Made by a program: the position numbers and the translations under genes. A stretch of 64,000 nucleotides of DNA, taken from contig NZ_JAFCJJ010000001.1 in assembly GCF_018131015.1 (NCBI RefSeq), positions 426,878 to 490,877 of the forward strand, given 5' to 3'. The notes beneath the pieces are model-generated. The model was not told the origin of the DNA and did no database searches. It worked only from the letters and a program-made list of their open reading frames with translations. Shown here one piece after another: positions 43,970 through 53,648 of this stretch. Numbering within the stretch: the first letter of the stretch is position 1; every line of letters begins with the position of its first letter. Source of the stretch: Bradyrhizobium diazoefficiens (GTDB taxonomy: Bacteria > Pseudomonadota > Alphaproteobacteria > Rhizobiales > Xanthobacteraceae).

Positions 43970-43996
43970 GGTGACGCCGCAGTGTCCGGCGCCACC
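43970..43996. terminator. possible hairpin between convergent genes
   Basis: GGTG-AC-GCCG (43970-43979) faces CGGC-GC-CACC (43987-43996), giving a stem with one internal mismatch pair and a seven-base loop. It lies directly after the deaminase stop and before the MFS gene stop (convergent). No T-tract is present, so termination is only probable. Confidence 0.4.
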
Positions 43997-44010
43997 ACCA
44001 CGACAACCGA

Positions 44011-45306
44011 CTAGGCCATCGCAGGCTTTGGTTGCGGCTTCGGCTGCCGCGACAGCGCCAGCACGATCAGGGACGCAAACACGCAGAGTGCGCCGGCGAT
44101 GAAGAAGGCGGGCAGATAGCTCGAGAGCACCGTGCGCGACAGGCCGGCGCCGAACGCGGCTGCTCCCGCGCCGAGCTGATGGCCGGCGAAGATCCAGCCG
44201 AACACCAGGTTGGCGCGCTCCGGCCCGAATTTCTGCGCGGTGAGGCGCACCGTCGGCGGCACCGTGGCGATCCAGTCGAGCCCGTAGAACATCGCGAAGA
44301 CGGAGAGGCCGTAGAACGAGAAGTCGCTGAAGGGCAGGAAAATCAGCGAGAGCCCGCGCAGGCCATAGTACCAGAACAGCAGCCAGCGATTGTCATAACG
44401 GTCCGACAGCCAGCCCGACATGATGGTGCCGAAGAAGTCGAAAATGCCCATCGCAGCGAGCAAGCTCGCGGCCTGTACCTGCGGGATGCCGAAGTCGAGG
44501 CACATCGGGATCAGATGGACCTGGACCAGGCCGTTGGTCGAGGCGCCGCAGACGAAGAAGGTCGCAAACAGGATCCAGAACGCGCTCGACTTCGAGGCGT
44601 CGCGCAGCGTCCCGAGTGCGACCGCAGTGATCGACCCGCTGCTTGGGGGCGGCGCGGGCAGGGGCTCGGTGCCCTCGTCGCCGAACGGCCTCAAGCCGAC
44701 GTCGCTCGGGCGGTCGCGCATCGCCAGCAGAACCGCCAGCGCGGAGACGCAGAGCATGATGCAGACGAAGCCGAGCGCCAGCCGCCAGCCGAAACGTTCG
44801 GTCAGGCTTGCAAGCAGCGGCAGGAACACGAGCTGGCCGGTGGCGACGCTTGCGGTCATGATGCCGACGACGAGGCCGCGCCGCGCGGCGAACCAGCGCG
44901 TGGCGATGGTGGCGCCCAGCACCAGCGCGGTCATGCCGGTGCCGATGCCGATCACGACGCCCCAGAGCGCGACGAGCTGCCAGACCTCGCTCATGCCGAG
45001 CGAGAGCACGAGCGCGGAGACGACGATGAGCTGGGCGGTCAGCGTGACGTTGCGCAGGCCGTAGCGGTTGAGCAGGGCCGCGGCAAACGGCGCCATCAGC
45101 CCGAACAGGATGAAACGGATCGAGAGCGCGGACGAGATCTGCGCCGTGCTCCAGCCGAACTCCTTCTGCAGGGGAACGATGAATACGCCGGGCGCTCCGA
45201 CCGTGCCGGCGCTGATCAGCGCGGCGAGGAAGGTGACGCCGACCATCACCCAGCCGTAGTGGATATTGCGGCGGGACAGTGCTGCCGCGAGCCAGTTCGA
45301 AATCAT
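44011..45306 (-). CDS. MFS transporter (OFA/monocarboxylate-like)
   Basis: A 431-residue 12-helix transporter. It begins MISNWLAAALSRRNIHYGWVMVGVTFLAAL. The loop 2-3 signature is AAALLNRYGLRNVTL, and the second-half equivalent is MSGWLSDRYDNRWLLFW. LLAMRDRPSDVGLRPFG marks the central loop. The NIHYGWVMVG opening is typical of the OFA/MCT-like bacterial group that moves organic anions; the substrate is unknown. It is convergent with the amino-sugar operon, so a direct link to that pathway is not implied. ATG 45306 has GAGG four bases upstream. Confidence 0.9.
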   Translation of the reverse strand: MISNWLAAALSRRNIHYGWVMVGVTFLAALISAGTVGAPGVFIVPLQKEFGWSTAQISSALSIRFILFGLMAPFAAALLNRYGLRNVTLTAQLIVVSALVLSLGMSEVWQLVALWGVVIGIGTGMTALVLGATIATRWFAARRGLVVGIMTASVATGQLVFLPLLASLTERFGWRLALGFVCIMLCVSALAVLLAMRDRPSDVGLRPFGDEGTEPLPAPPPSSGSITAVALGTLRDASKSSAFWILFATFFVCGASTNGLVQVHLIPMCLDFGIPQVQAASLLAAMGIFDFFGTIMSGWLSDRYDNRWLLFWYYGLRGLSLIFLPFSDFSFYGLSVFAMFYGLDWIATVPPTVRLTAQKFGPERANLVFGWIFAGHQLGAGAAAFGAGLSRTVLSSYLPAFFIAGALCVFASLIVLALSRQPKPQPKPAMA

Positions 45307-45378
45307 TGGGCCTCGATCTTGATGGGCAGGTTTTGAAACACCTGCGCGAGGTTGCAGGATGGCACGGGAACAGTCTGT

Positions 45379-45406
45379 CGAAAATGACGGAGTTCCCTCA
45401 TTTTCG
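45379..45406. promoter_or_regulatory. perfect 9-bp inverted repeat upstream of the MFS gene
   Basis: CGAAAATGA (45379-45387) and TCATTTTCG (45398-45406) are exact inverted copies separated by ten bases, close to one helical turn between half-sites. It lies between the thiolase stop (45419) and the MFS start (45306), both leftward, so it could be an operator of the MFS gene or a termination hairpin. Confidence 0.5.
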
Positions 45407-45418
45407 GACTTTCTTGGG

Positions 45419-46615
45419 TCAACGCGTGAGACGCTCCACGGCGATCGCGGTGGCCTCGCCGCCGCCGATGCAGAGCGCAGCGACGCCGCGCCTGAGATTG
45501 TTCGCCTCCAGCGCATGCAGCAGCGTCACGATCAGCCGCGCGCCGGTGGCGCCGATGGGATGGCCGAGCGCGCAGGCGCCGCCATTGACGTTGAGCCTGT
45601 CTCGGGCGATGCCGAGATCGCGCTGCGCCGCCATCGCCACCACGGCAAAGGCCTCGTTGATCTCGAACAGGTCGACGTCGGAGGCGGCCCAGCCGACCTT
45701 GTCCAGCAGCTTGCGGATCGCCGGGATCGGCGCGGTGGTGAACCATTGCGGCTCCTGGCTGTGGGTCGCGTGGCCCTTGATCTCCGCAAGCATCGGCAGA
45801 CCATTGCGATCGGCGAGCGAGCGTTTCGCCAGCACCAGCGCTGCGGCGCCATCGGCATTGGCGGAGGAGGCGGCCGGCGTGATGGTGCCGTTGGCGCGGA
45901 ACGCCGGCTTCAGCCCCGGGATCTTTGCCGGATCGACCTTCAGCGGATGCTCGTCATTGGCGATGATGCGGGGGCCTGCCTTCTCGTTCAGCGTGATCGG
46001 CGCGATCTCGGCCCTGAACGCGCCGCCCTCGACCGCCTTGCGGGCGCGGCTCAGCGTCTCCATCGCATAGGCGTCCTGGTCCTTGCGGGTGAATTGATAA
46101 ACTTCCGCAGTCGCCTCGCCGAAATCGCCCATGGAGCGGCCGGTCTCGTAGGCGTCTTCGAGCCCGTCCATCATCATGTGGTCGATGATGCGGTCATGGC
46201 CGACGCGGTAGCCGCCGCGCGCCTTGGCGAGCAGATAGGGCGCATTGCTCATGCTCTCCATGCCGCCGGAGACGACGATATCGGCGGAACCGGCGCGGAT
46301 GATGTCGTGGGCCAGCATGGTCGACTTCATGCCGGAGCCGCAGACCTTGTTGACGGTGGTGGCGCCGGTCGCATCGGGCAGACCGGCTCCGCGCGCGGCC
46401 TGGCGCGCCGGCGCCTGCCCCTGACCGGCGGGCAGCACGCAGCCCATGAAGACCTCATCGACCTTCTCGGGCGCAAGCCTGGCGCGCTCCAGCGCCGCGC
46501 CGATCACGTGCGATCCGAGCCTGTGCGCGGCGAGCGGCGACAATTCGCCCATGAAACGGCCGAGCGGGGTGCGGGCGGCGGAGACGATGACGACGGGATC
46601 GGCGGCTTCGGCCAT
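45419..46615 (-). CDS. acetyl-CoA acetyltransferase (thiolase II)
   Basis: A 398-residue biosynthetic-type thiolase. The nucleophile is C92 (NKVCGSGMKSTM), the histidine box is NVNGGACALGHPIGATGARL, and the C-terminal cysteine box is CIGGGEATAI. GGMESMSNAPYLL and NEAFAVVAMA are typical. It condenses or cleaves acetoacetyl-CoA and related 3-ketoacyl-CoAs. Unlike the two thiolase-fold proteins at 21338 and 24162, it has all family catalytic residues. ATG 46615 is 36 bases downstream of a palindrome-containing promoter. Confidence 0.95.
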   Translation of the reverse strand: MAEAADPVVIVSAARTPLGRFMGELSPLAAHRLGSHVIGAALERARLAPEKVDEVFMGCVLPAGQGQAPARQAARGAGLPDATGATTVNKVCGSGMKSTMLAHDIIRAGSADIVVSGGMESMSNAPYLLAKARGGYRVGHDRIIDHMMMDGLEDAYETGRSMGDFGEATAEVYQFTRKDQDAYAMETLSRARKAVEGGAFRAEIAPITLNEKAGPRIIANDEHPLKVDPAKIPGLKPAFRANGTITPAASSANADGAAALVLAKRSLADRNGLPMLAEIKGHATHSQEPQWFTTAPIPAIRKLLDKVGWAASDVDLFEINEAFAVVAMAAQRDLGIARDRLNVNGGACALGHPIGATGARLIVTLLHALEANNLRRGVAALCIGGGEATAIAVERLTR

Positions 46616-46642
46616 GGCTGGCTCCCAGCGATGTTGAGTAAG

Positions 46643-46670
46643 ATTATGGTCATCATATGATGCGGCGCAA
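46643..46670 (-). promoter_or_regulatory. thiolase promoter with a palindrome in the spacer
   Basis: On the minus strand TTGCGC (46670-46665) and CATAAT (46648-46643) are separated by 16 bases, and the spacer contains the perfect 12-base palindrome CATCATATGATG (46651-46662). A repressor bound there would block RNA polymerase. The nearby TetR regulator is the obvious candidate. Confidence 0.5.
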
Positions 46671-46731
46671 AAAATGCAACCGCGGGAGAGATGAGAAATT
46701 GTCGTGGTTCGGATGAGATTTGTTGTGGCGC

Positions 46732-47502
46732 CTACCGCTTCCGGTTCACGAACGCGTTCATCAGCCGCGTCGGCTCGTCCGTCAGGAACGATTCGCCGAA
46801 CACCTTGACGCTGAGGTTGACCGACTCCGTCAGCGGCAGTTCCTCCCACTGCCGCAGCAGCGCCTTCTGCGAGCGCAGCGCCGCGGGGCCGCATTCGAGC
46901 AGGGCCTTCACGACATGTTCGATCTCGGCATCCAGTTCTTCCGCCGGCGCGACCTTGTCCACCAGTCCCCAGGCGAGCGCCGTCGGCGCGTCGATGTTTT
47001 CCGCCGTCATCACCAGCCAGCGGGCACGGGCCCAGCCGATCAGGCGCGGCAGCAACGCGGCGTGGATCACCGAGGGGATGCCGACGCGCACCTCCGGCAT
47101 GCCGAAATGCGCATCATGGGCGGCGATGCGGAAATCGCAGGCCGCCGCCACCTCCAGCCCGCCGCCGAGGCACCAGCCCGGCATGCGCGCGATCACCGGC
47201 GCAGGGAAGGCGCGCACGGCCTCGCAGAGGTCGCGCAGGCGGCTGATGAAGGCCTCAGCCGACGTCTGGTCGAGCTTCGCCATTTCCTTGATGTCGGCGC
47301 CGCCGATCATGCTCTTCTCGCCCTGGCCGCGCAGCACCACGACGCGGATGGCCGGATCGGTGGCGAGTTGCTGCAGGCCTTCGCGCAACCCATCGGTGAC
47401 GGGGGAGCTCAGGATGTTGAGCGAGCCGGCATTGCAGATCGTGACATGAACGACGCCGCGCGCATCGCGCCTCACGCCGCAGTGATTGCCAAGCATTTCC
47501 AT
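46732..47502 (-). CDS. enoyl-CoA hydratase/isomerase family protein
   Basis: A 256-residue crotonase-fold enzyme. The first oxyanion-hole segment is GQGEKSMIGGADIKEMAKLD and the second is MPGWCLGGGLEVAAACDFRIAAHDAHFGMPEVRVGIPS, with one catalytic glutamate position in MPEV. It would hydrate an enoyl-CoA or act as an isomerase. ATG 47502 (MEMLGNHCG) is chosen because GAG lies at a good distance; ATG 47496 is two residues shorter. It is divergent from the PaaI thioesterase and reads toward the thiolase gene. Confidence 0.9.
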   Translation of the reverse strand: MEMLGNHCGVRRDARGVVHVTICNAGSLNILSSPVTDGLREGLQQLATDPAIRVVVLRGQGEKSMIGGADIKEMAKLDQTSAEAFISRLRDLCEAVRAFPAPVIARMPGWCLGGGLEVAAACDFRIAAHDAHFGMPEVRVGIPSVIHAALLPRLIGWARARWLVMTAENIDAPTALAWGLVDKVAPAEELDAEIEHVVKALLECGPAALRSQKALLRQWEELPLTESVNLSVKVFGESFLTDEPTRLMNAFVNRKR

Positions 47503-47601
47503 GGTGCGATCTCGAGGGGTTCGTGCGACCGCGCGGGGCGCGTCGGCCGGGGCCACTTCCGGGCCGAAACACCCGTTTTGTCAAGCGGCGCGAAGACGGA
47601 G

Positions 47602-47643
47602 TTGCCAGGACCATCCTCGGCAAGATAGAATGATGAATATCAT
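47602..47643 (+). promoter_or_regulatory. thioesterase-TetR promoter with overlapping inverted repeat
   Basis: TTGCCA (47602-47607) and TAGAAT (47626-47631) are separated by 18 bases. The inverted repeat ATGAT-GAAT-ATCAT (47630-47643) starts at the last bases of the -10 hexamer. It shares ATGAT/ATCAT half-sites, in opposite order, with the palindrome at 46651. The TetR gene downstream is the likely regulator. Confidence 0.5.
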
Positions 47644-47659
47644 ATAAAAGGAGCAGCTC

Positions 47660-48187
47660 GTGGACGAAGCCGATCAACTCGACCTGTTTTCCCCTGAGCG
47701 CCGCCGCGAGCGCGTGGTGGACTGGCAGGTGCCTGCACCGGTTGCGAAGGTCGCAATGCGCCTGTCGGGCATGGACGCCATGCTGGGCATCCGCGACGGC
47801 CGCCTGCCGCCACCGCCCTTCGCAAAACTGATCGGCTTCGTCATGGCCGTGGTCGAGCCGGGCCGGATCGTGATGGAGCTGGAGCCGCGGGAGGATCTGG
47901 AAAACACCATCGGCCTCCTGCACGGGGCGACGGCGTCCGCGCTGATCGACACAGCGATGGGCTGCGCGATCTCGACCCGGCTCGAGCCCGGGCAGGGGTC
48001 GGTGACGCTGGATCTGAAGCTGACCTTCCTGCGTCCGCTGTCGGTCCGGTCCGGGCTGATCTCCGCCGAAGGCAGGGTGATCAAGCTCGGCCGCCAGACC
48101 AGCTACGCCGAAGGTTTCGTCCGCGACGGCAAGGGGGTGCTCGCCGCCCATGCCACCGCAACCTTTTCGATGATCGGCAATGTCTGA
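47660..48187 (+). CDS. PaaI family hot-dog thioesterase
   Basis: A 175-residue hot-dog-fold acyl-CoA thioesterase. The central helix and catalytic region is NTIGLLHGATASALIDTAMGCAI, followed by VTLDLKLTFLRPL and GRVIKLGRQTSYAEGFVRDGKGVLAAHATATF. It would hydrolyse acyl- or arylacyl-CoA, perhaps as a CoA-release valve for the adjacent beta-oxidation-type enzymes. The GTG start has AAGGAG seven bases upstream. The TetR gene follows after 70 bases on the same strand. Confidence 0.9.
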   Translation: MDEADQLDLFSPERRRERVVDWQVPAPVAKVAMRLSGMDAMLGIRDGRLPPPPFAKLIGFVMAVVEPGRIVMELEPREDLENTIGLLHGATASALIDTAMGCAISTRLEPGQGSVTLDLKLTFLRPLSVRSGLISAEGRVIKLGRQTSYAEGFVRDGKGVLAAHATATFSMIGNV

Positions 48188-48257
48188 ACGCGAATTAATT
48201 CACCGTCTGGTCCATTTCTGTGCTATGACATGATCTCCGACATTCAATGAGATCCGC

Positions 48258-48878
48258 ATGCGCTATTCCCGGGAACACAAGCAGGAGACCCACGACCGCA
48301 TCGTGAGGAAGGCCTCGGTGCGGCTGCGCGAAAAGGGCGCCCACGGCATCGGTGTCGCCGACCTCATGAAGGAGGCGGGCCTGACCCATGGCGGTTTCTA
48401 CGCCCATTTCGACTCCCGCGAGGCGCTGGTGATCGAGGCCTTTGCCTACGCCATGGACCGCTCGATGGAGATCTGGCGCAAGATCACCGACGATGTCGCG
48501 CCCGAGAAGCGGCTGGCGCTGATCGCCGAGAACTATTTGTCCACGCTGCACCGCGACAATCCCGGTCATGGCTGCTCGATCCCTGCGCTCGGCGCCGAGA
48601 TCGCCCGCGAGAGCCCGAAGACGCGAAAGGCCTTTGCCGGCAAGCTCGACGAGATGATTGAGATGATGGCCGACTACATCCCGAACCAGCCGCGCAAGGC
48701 CGCGCGCAAGCAGGCGATCGCGACGCTGGCGGCGATGGCCGGCACCATGCTGCTGGCGCGCATCGCCGGCTCCGGCGAGTTGTCGGACGAGGTGCTCAAG
48801 GTCGGCAAGGACAGCGCGCTCGAAGGCGCCAGGCGTGAACCGAAGGTCGCAGCGGCGAAGAAGCCGAAGCAGGGCTAG
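48258..48878 (+). CDS. TetR/AcrR family transcriptional regulator
   Basis: A 206-residue regulator. The N-terminal helix-turn-helix is ETHDRIVRKASVRLREKG with GVADLMKEAGLTHGGFYAHFDSREALV (the GGFYxHF motif is characteristic). The effector domain contains the GCSIPALGAEIARESPKTRKAF segment found in a common proteobacterial subgroup. The C-terminus is a Lys/Ala tail. Divergent and convergent fatty-acid-type genes with palindromic promoters around it suggest it responds to an acyl-CoA; this is inference. Confidence 0.92.
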   Translation: MRYSREHKQETHDRIVRKASVRLREKGAHGIGVADLMKEAGLTHGGFYAHFDSREALVIEAFAYAMDRSMEIWRKITDDVAPEKRLALIAENYLSTLHRDNPGHGCSIPALGAEIARESPKTRKAFAGKLDEMIEMMADYIPNQPRKAARKQAIATLAAMAGTMLLARIAGSGELSDEVLKVGKDSALEGARREPKVAAAKKPKQG

Positions 48879-48883
48879 GCGCT

Positions 48884-49792
48884 TCAACGCCCCGCAAACA
48901 ACGCCCGCTCGCGTTCCACGATCTCGCCGATATAATCCGCCACCGCCCGGATGCGGGCGAGATCCTTGCTGTCGGCGTGCATCAGCATCCAGAACGTCCT
49001 TGTGATCGACACCTCCTCCGGCAGCACGGGAACGAGCTGCGGATGGTCGCTCGCCATGAAATGCGGCAGCACGGCAATGCCGAAGCCGGCGAGGGTGGCG
49101 TTGAGCTGCGCGATCAGATTGGCGCTGCGCAGGCGCGCGGAGATCCGCGGCGAGACCTGGGGCAGATAGTCGAGCTCCGGCGTGAACAGCAGCTCCTCGA
49201 TATAGCCGACGAAGCGATGCTGCGGCAGATCCTGCCGCGAGGCGATTTTCGGGAAGCGGTCGAGATAGCCGGGCGCGGCATAGAGCCCGAGGCGGTAGTC
49301 CAGCAGCTTGCGGCCGACGATGCGGCCTTCCTTCGGCATGGTCAGGCTGATGGCGATATCGGCCTCGCGCTTGGACAGGCTGAACAGCCGCGCGGTCGCC
49401 ACCAGTTGCAGATCGAGATCGGGATAGCGGTCGGCGAAGGGCGCGAGCCGCGGCGCCAGGAAGGCGGTGCCGAACCCGTCGGGCGCGCCGATCCGCACCG
49501 TGCCGGTGAGCCGCGCCACCGAGCCGCCGACCTGCTCCTGGTTGGCGACGATGGTCGATTCCATCGCTTCCGCGCTGTCGGCGACGCGCTGGCCGGCTTC
49601 GGTGAGGAGGTAGCCGGTCTTGCGCCGGTCGAACAATTTTGCCGAAAGGTGCCGCTCCAGCCGGTCGACGCGGCGGATCACGGTGGCATGATCGACCCCA
49701 AGCTGTTTTGCCGCAGCCGAGACCGAGCCGCCCCGCACGATGGCCAGCACAAAGCGAAAGTCGTCCCAGTCGATGGTGCCTTGATCCAGCAT
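48884..49792 (-). CDS. LysR family transcriptional regulator
   Basis: A 302-residue regulator. The helix-turn-helix is DDFRFVLAIVRGGSVSAAAKQLGVDHATVIRRVDRLERHL, followed by the helical linker and the effector domain (GTVRIGAPDGFGTAFLAPRLAPFADRYP; VGRKLLDYRLGLYAAPGYL). ATG 49792 puts the DNA-binding domain at the N-terminus; ATG 49813 is seven residues longer. It is divergent from the valine-degradation operon, and an 8-base inverted repeat lies in the shared promoter region, so it is the likely local activator. Confidence 0.92.
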   Translation of the reverse strand: MLDQGTIDWDDFRFVLAIVRGGSVSAAAKQLGVDHATVIRRVDRLERHLSAKLFDRRKTGYLLTEAGQRVADSAEAMESTIVANQEQVGGSVARLTGTVRIGAPDGFGTAFLAPRLAPFADRYPDLDLQLVATARLFSLSKREADIAISLTMPKEGRIVGRKLLDYRLGLYAAPGYLDRFPKIASRQDLPQHRFVGYIEELLFTPELDYLPQVSPRISARLRSANLIAQLNATLAGFGIAVLPHFMASDHPQLVPVLPEEVSITRTFWMLMHADSKDLARIRAVADYIGEIVERERALFAGR

Positions 49793-49826
49793 TTTCGCAC
49801 ATCTATGGTGCATTATCTCAGACTTG

Positions 49827-49861
49827 AATCCTATAAAATGCAGGTCAATAGGATTTGTCAA
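49827..49861. promoter_or_regulatory. LysR-type operator and divergent promoter between the regulator and mmsA
   Basis: AATCCTAT (49827-49834) and ATAGGATT (49848-49855) are perfect inverted copies with a 13-base spacer. On the minus strand TTGACA (49861-49856) and TTTTAT (17 bases on) form a good promoter for the regulator, and the repeat spans it. The repeat lies 38 bases upstream of the mmsA ATG, a usual place for LysR-type activation and autorepression. Confidence 0.65.
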
Positions 49862-49893
49862 AGCGATCTAACCCTGTTCCCTGGGAGGACTTC

Positions 49894-51390
<1,497 letters not shown>

Positions 51391-51409
51391 TCCTTCCTAG
51401 AGCGAGGCC

Positions 51410-52558
51410 ATGATGCAGTTCGCTCTGAACGAGGATCAGGTCGCGGTGCGCGACATGGCGTTGGCGTTTGCGGCGGAGAAGATCGCGCCGCACGCCTTGC
51501 GCTGGGACGAGGAGAAGCACTTTCCCGTCGACGTGATGCGCGAGGCAGCAAGCCTCGGCATGGGCGGGATCTACATCCGCGACGATGTCGGCGGCTCCGC
51601 CATGACGCGGTTCGACGCGGCGCTGATCTTCGAGGCGCTGGCGACGGGCTGCCCGACCACCGCGGCCTTCATCTCCATCCACAACATGGCGTCCTGGATG
51701 ATCGATGCCTTCGGCAGCGATACCCAGCGCCACAAATGGCTGCCAAAGCTCTGCACCATGGAGCTGGTCGCAAGCTACTGCCTGACCGAGCCGGGCGCAG
51801 GCTCCGATGCGGCGGCGCTCCGCACCCGCGCGGTGCGCGACGGCGATCACTACGTCCTCAATGGCCAGAAGCAGTTCATCTCCGGCGCCGGCGGCACCGA
51901 TCTGCTGGTCGCGATGGTCCGCACCGGCGGCGACGGCCCCGGCGGCATCTCGACCCTCGTGATCGACGACAAGACGCCCGGCGTCTCGTTCGGCGCCAAC
52001 GAGCGCAAGATGGGCTGGAACGCGCAGCCGACCCGAGCGGTGATGTTCGAGAACGCCCGCGTGCCGGTCGCCAACCGCCTGAGCGAGGAGGGCGTCGGCT
52101 TCAAGATCGCGATGGCCGGCCTCGACGGCGGCCGCCTCAACATCACGGCGTGTTCTCTTGGTGGCGCCCAAACTGCGCTCGACAAGGCGCGTGCCTACAT
52201 GAAGGAGCGCAAGGCCTTTGGAAAGCGGCTCGACGAATTCCAGGCGCTGCAGTTCCGCCTTGCCGACATGGCGATCGAGCTCGAGGCTGCCCGCACCTTT
52301 CTGTGGCGCGCCGCGGCCGCGCTCGATCGGAAGGACGCTGATGCCACCATGCTCTGCGCGATGGCAAAACGCTTCGGCACCGATGTCGGCTTCGAGGTAG
52401 CCAACCATGCGCTGCAGCTTCACGGCGGCTACGGCTATCTCAGCGAGTATGGCATCGAGAAGATCGTGCGCGATCTGCGCGTGCACCAGATTCTCGAAGG
52501 CACCAATGAAATCATGCGGCTCATCGTGGCGCGCAAACTGATCGAGGGCGCGCGATGA
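51410..52558 (+). CDS. isobutyryl-CoA dehydrogenase (acyl-CoA dehydrogenase family)
   Basis: A 382-residue FAD enzyme that would oxidise isobutyryl-CoA to methacrylyl-CoA. Landmarks: YCLTEPGAGSDAAALRTRA, ARVPVANRLSEEGVGFKIAM, and the C-terminal LHGGYGYLSEYGIEKIVRDLRVHQILEGTNEIMRLIV with a catalytic glutamate in the EGTNE region. Assignment to isobutyryl-CoA rests on the operon with mmsA, the hydrolase and mmsB. ATG 51413 directly follows 51410 and is an equal candidate. The 3' end overlaps the next gene by ATGA. Confidence 0.93.
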   Translation: MMQFALNEDQVAVRDMALAFAAEKIAPHALRWDEEKHFPVDVMREAASLGMGGIYIRDDVGGSAMTRFDAALIFEALATGCPTTAAFISIHNMASWMIDAFGSDTQRHKWLPKLCTMELVASYCLTEPGAGSDAAALRTRAVRDGDHYVLNGQKQFISGAGGTDLLVAMVRTGGDGPGGISTLVIDDKTPGVSFGANERKMGWNAQPTRAVMFENARVPVANRLSEEGVGFKIAMAGLDGGRLNITACSLGGAQTALDKARAYMKERKAFGKRLDEFQALQFRLADMAIELEAARTFLWRAAAALDRKDADATMLCAMAKRFGTDVGFEVANHALQLHGGYGYLSEYGIEKIVRDLRVHQILEGTNEIMRLIVARKLIEGAR

Positions 52559-53622
52559 ACGCGGTGGAAGAGGGCGATCTGATCGCGCGCGTCGAGGGCG
52601 CCGCCGGTGTCATCCGGCTCAATCGTCCGAAGGCCATCAATGCGGTGACGCTGGAGATGTTTCGCGACATCGAGACCGCGCTCGACCGCTTCGAGGCCGA
52701 CCCCAATGTCGCAGTGATCCTGCTGGAAGGGGCGGGCGAGCGCGGGTTGTGCGCCGGCGGCGACATCCGCGCGCTCTGGGAGAGCTCGAAGGTCAACGGC
52801 GACCTCGGCAAGGTGCTGTGGCGCGAGGAGTACATCCTCAACGCCCGCATCAAGAAATTTCCGAAACCCTACGTCGCCTTCATGGACGGCATCGTCATGG
52901 GCGGCGGCGTCGGCCTGTCCGCCCATGCCAGCCACCGCATCGTCACCGATCGCACCAAGCTCGCGATGCCCGAGGTCGGGCTCGGCTTCTTCCCCGATGT
53001 CGGCGGTACCTACTTGCTGTCGCGCTCGCCCGGCGAGATCGGCACATTCTTTGGCCTGACCGGCCAGACCATGAATGGGCCGGACGCGATCCACGCAAAA
53101 TTTGCCGATTGGGTCGTGTCATCAGCCGGGTGGCCGGCGCTGCGCGCAGCGCTGACCAAGCTGCGCCAGGGCGCGAGCGCGGCCGATGTCGGCGCGCTCA
53201 TCGAGGGCTTCGCCACAGGCGAGACGGCGGGCCCGATCGCGGCGAAGGAGCCCGCGATCGACGCGCTGTTCAGCTTCGATCGCATGGAGGACATCGTCGC
53301 CGCGCTGACGCGCGACGGCTCGGAATTCGCGCTGGCGACGCTGAAGACCCTCAGCGAAAAATCGCCGCGCGGCATGGTGGTGACGCTGAAGCTGCTGCGA
53401 CTCGCCCGCAAGGCAGCAAGCCTGGAAGAATGCCTGGTGCGCGAATATCGCGCCGCGCTGGAAGTGTTCCGCAGCGACGACTTCCGCGAGGGCGTGCGCG
53501 CTGCCGTGATCGACAAGGACCGTAACCCGAGCTGGTCGCCGCCGCGCATCGAGGACGTGACGCCGGCGATGGTTGCACCCTATTTCGCCGAGATCGGCGC
53601 CGACGAATTGAAGTTCAACTAA
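52555..53622 (+). CDS. 3-hydroxyisobutyryl-CoA hydrolase
   Basis: A 355-residue crotonase-superfamily hydrolase that frees 3-hydroxyisobutyrate from CoA. It has the family's long C-terminal extension and the segments AGERGLCAGGDIRALWES, PYVAFMDGIVMGGGVGLSAHASHRIVT, and AMPEVGLGFFPDVGGTYLLSR, in which the glutamate and aspartate are the catalytic pair. Length and motifs separate it from plain enoyl-CoA hydratases. The ATG overlaps the dehydrogenase stop. Confidence 0.94.
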   Translation: MNAVEEGDLIARVEGAAGVIRLNRPKAINAVTLEMFRDIETALDRFEADPNVAVILLEGAGERGLCAGGDIRALWESSKVNGDLGKVLWREEYILNARIKKFPKPYVAFMDGIVMGGGVGLSAHASHRIVTDRTKLAMPEVGLGFFPDVGGTYLLSRSPGEIGTFFGLTGQTMNGPDAIHAKFADWVVSSAGWPALRAALTKLRQGASAADVGALIEGFATGETAGPIAAKEPAIDALFSFDRMEDIVAALTRDGSEFALATLKTLSEKSPRGMVVTLKLLRLARKAASLEECLVREYRAALEVFRSDDFREGVRAAVIDKDRNPSWSPPRIEDVTPAMVAPYFAEIGADELKFN

Positions 53623-53648
53623 CAACGCTACAGCGGAGGGAAACGAAG

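Noticed and set aside
46651..46662. CATCATATGATG as a restriction or phage attachment site
   Set aside because: It sits in a promoter spacer with no integrase, direct repeats or foreign genes nearby; an operator is the simpler reading.
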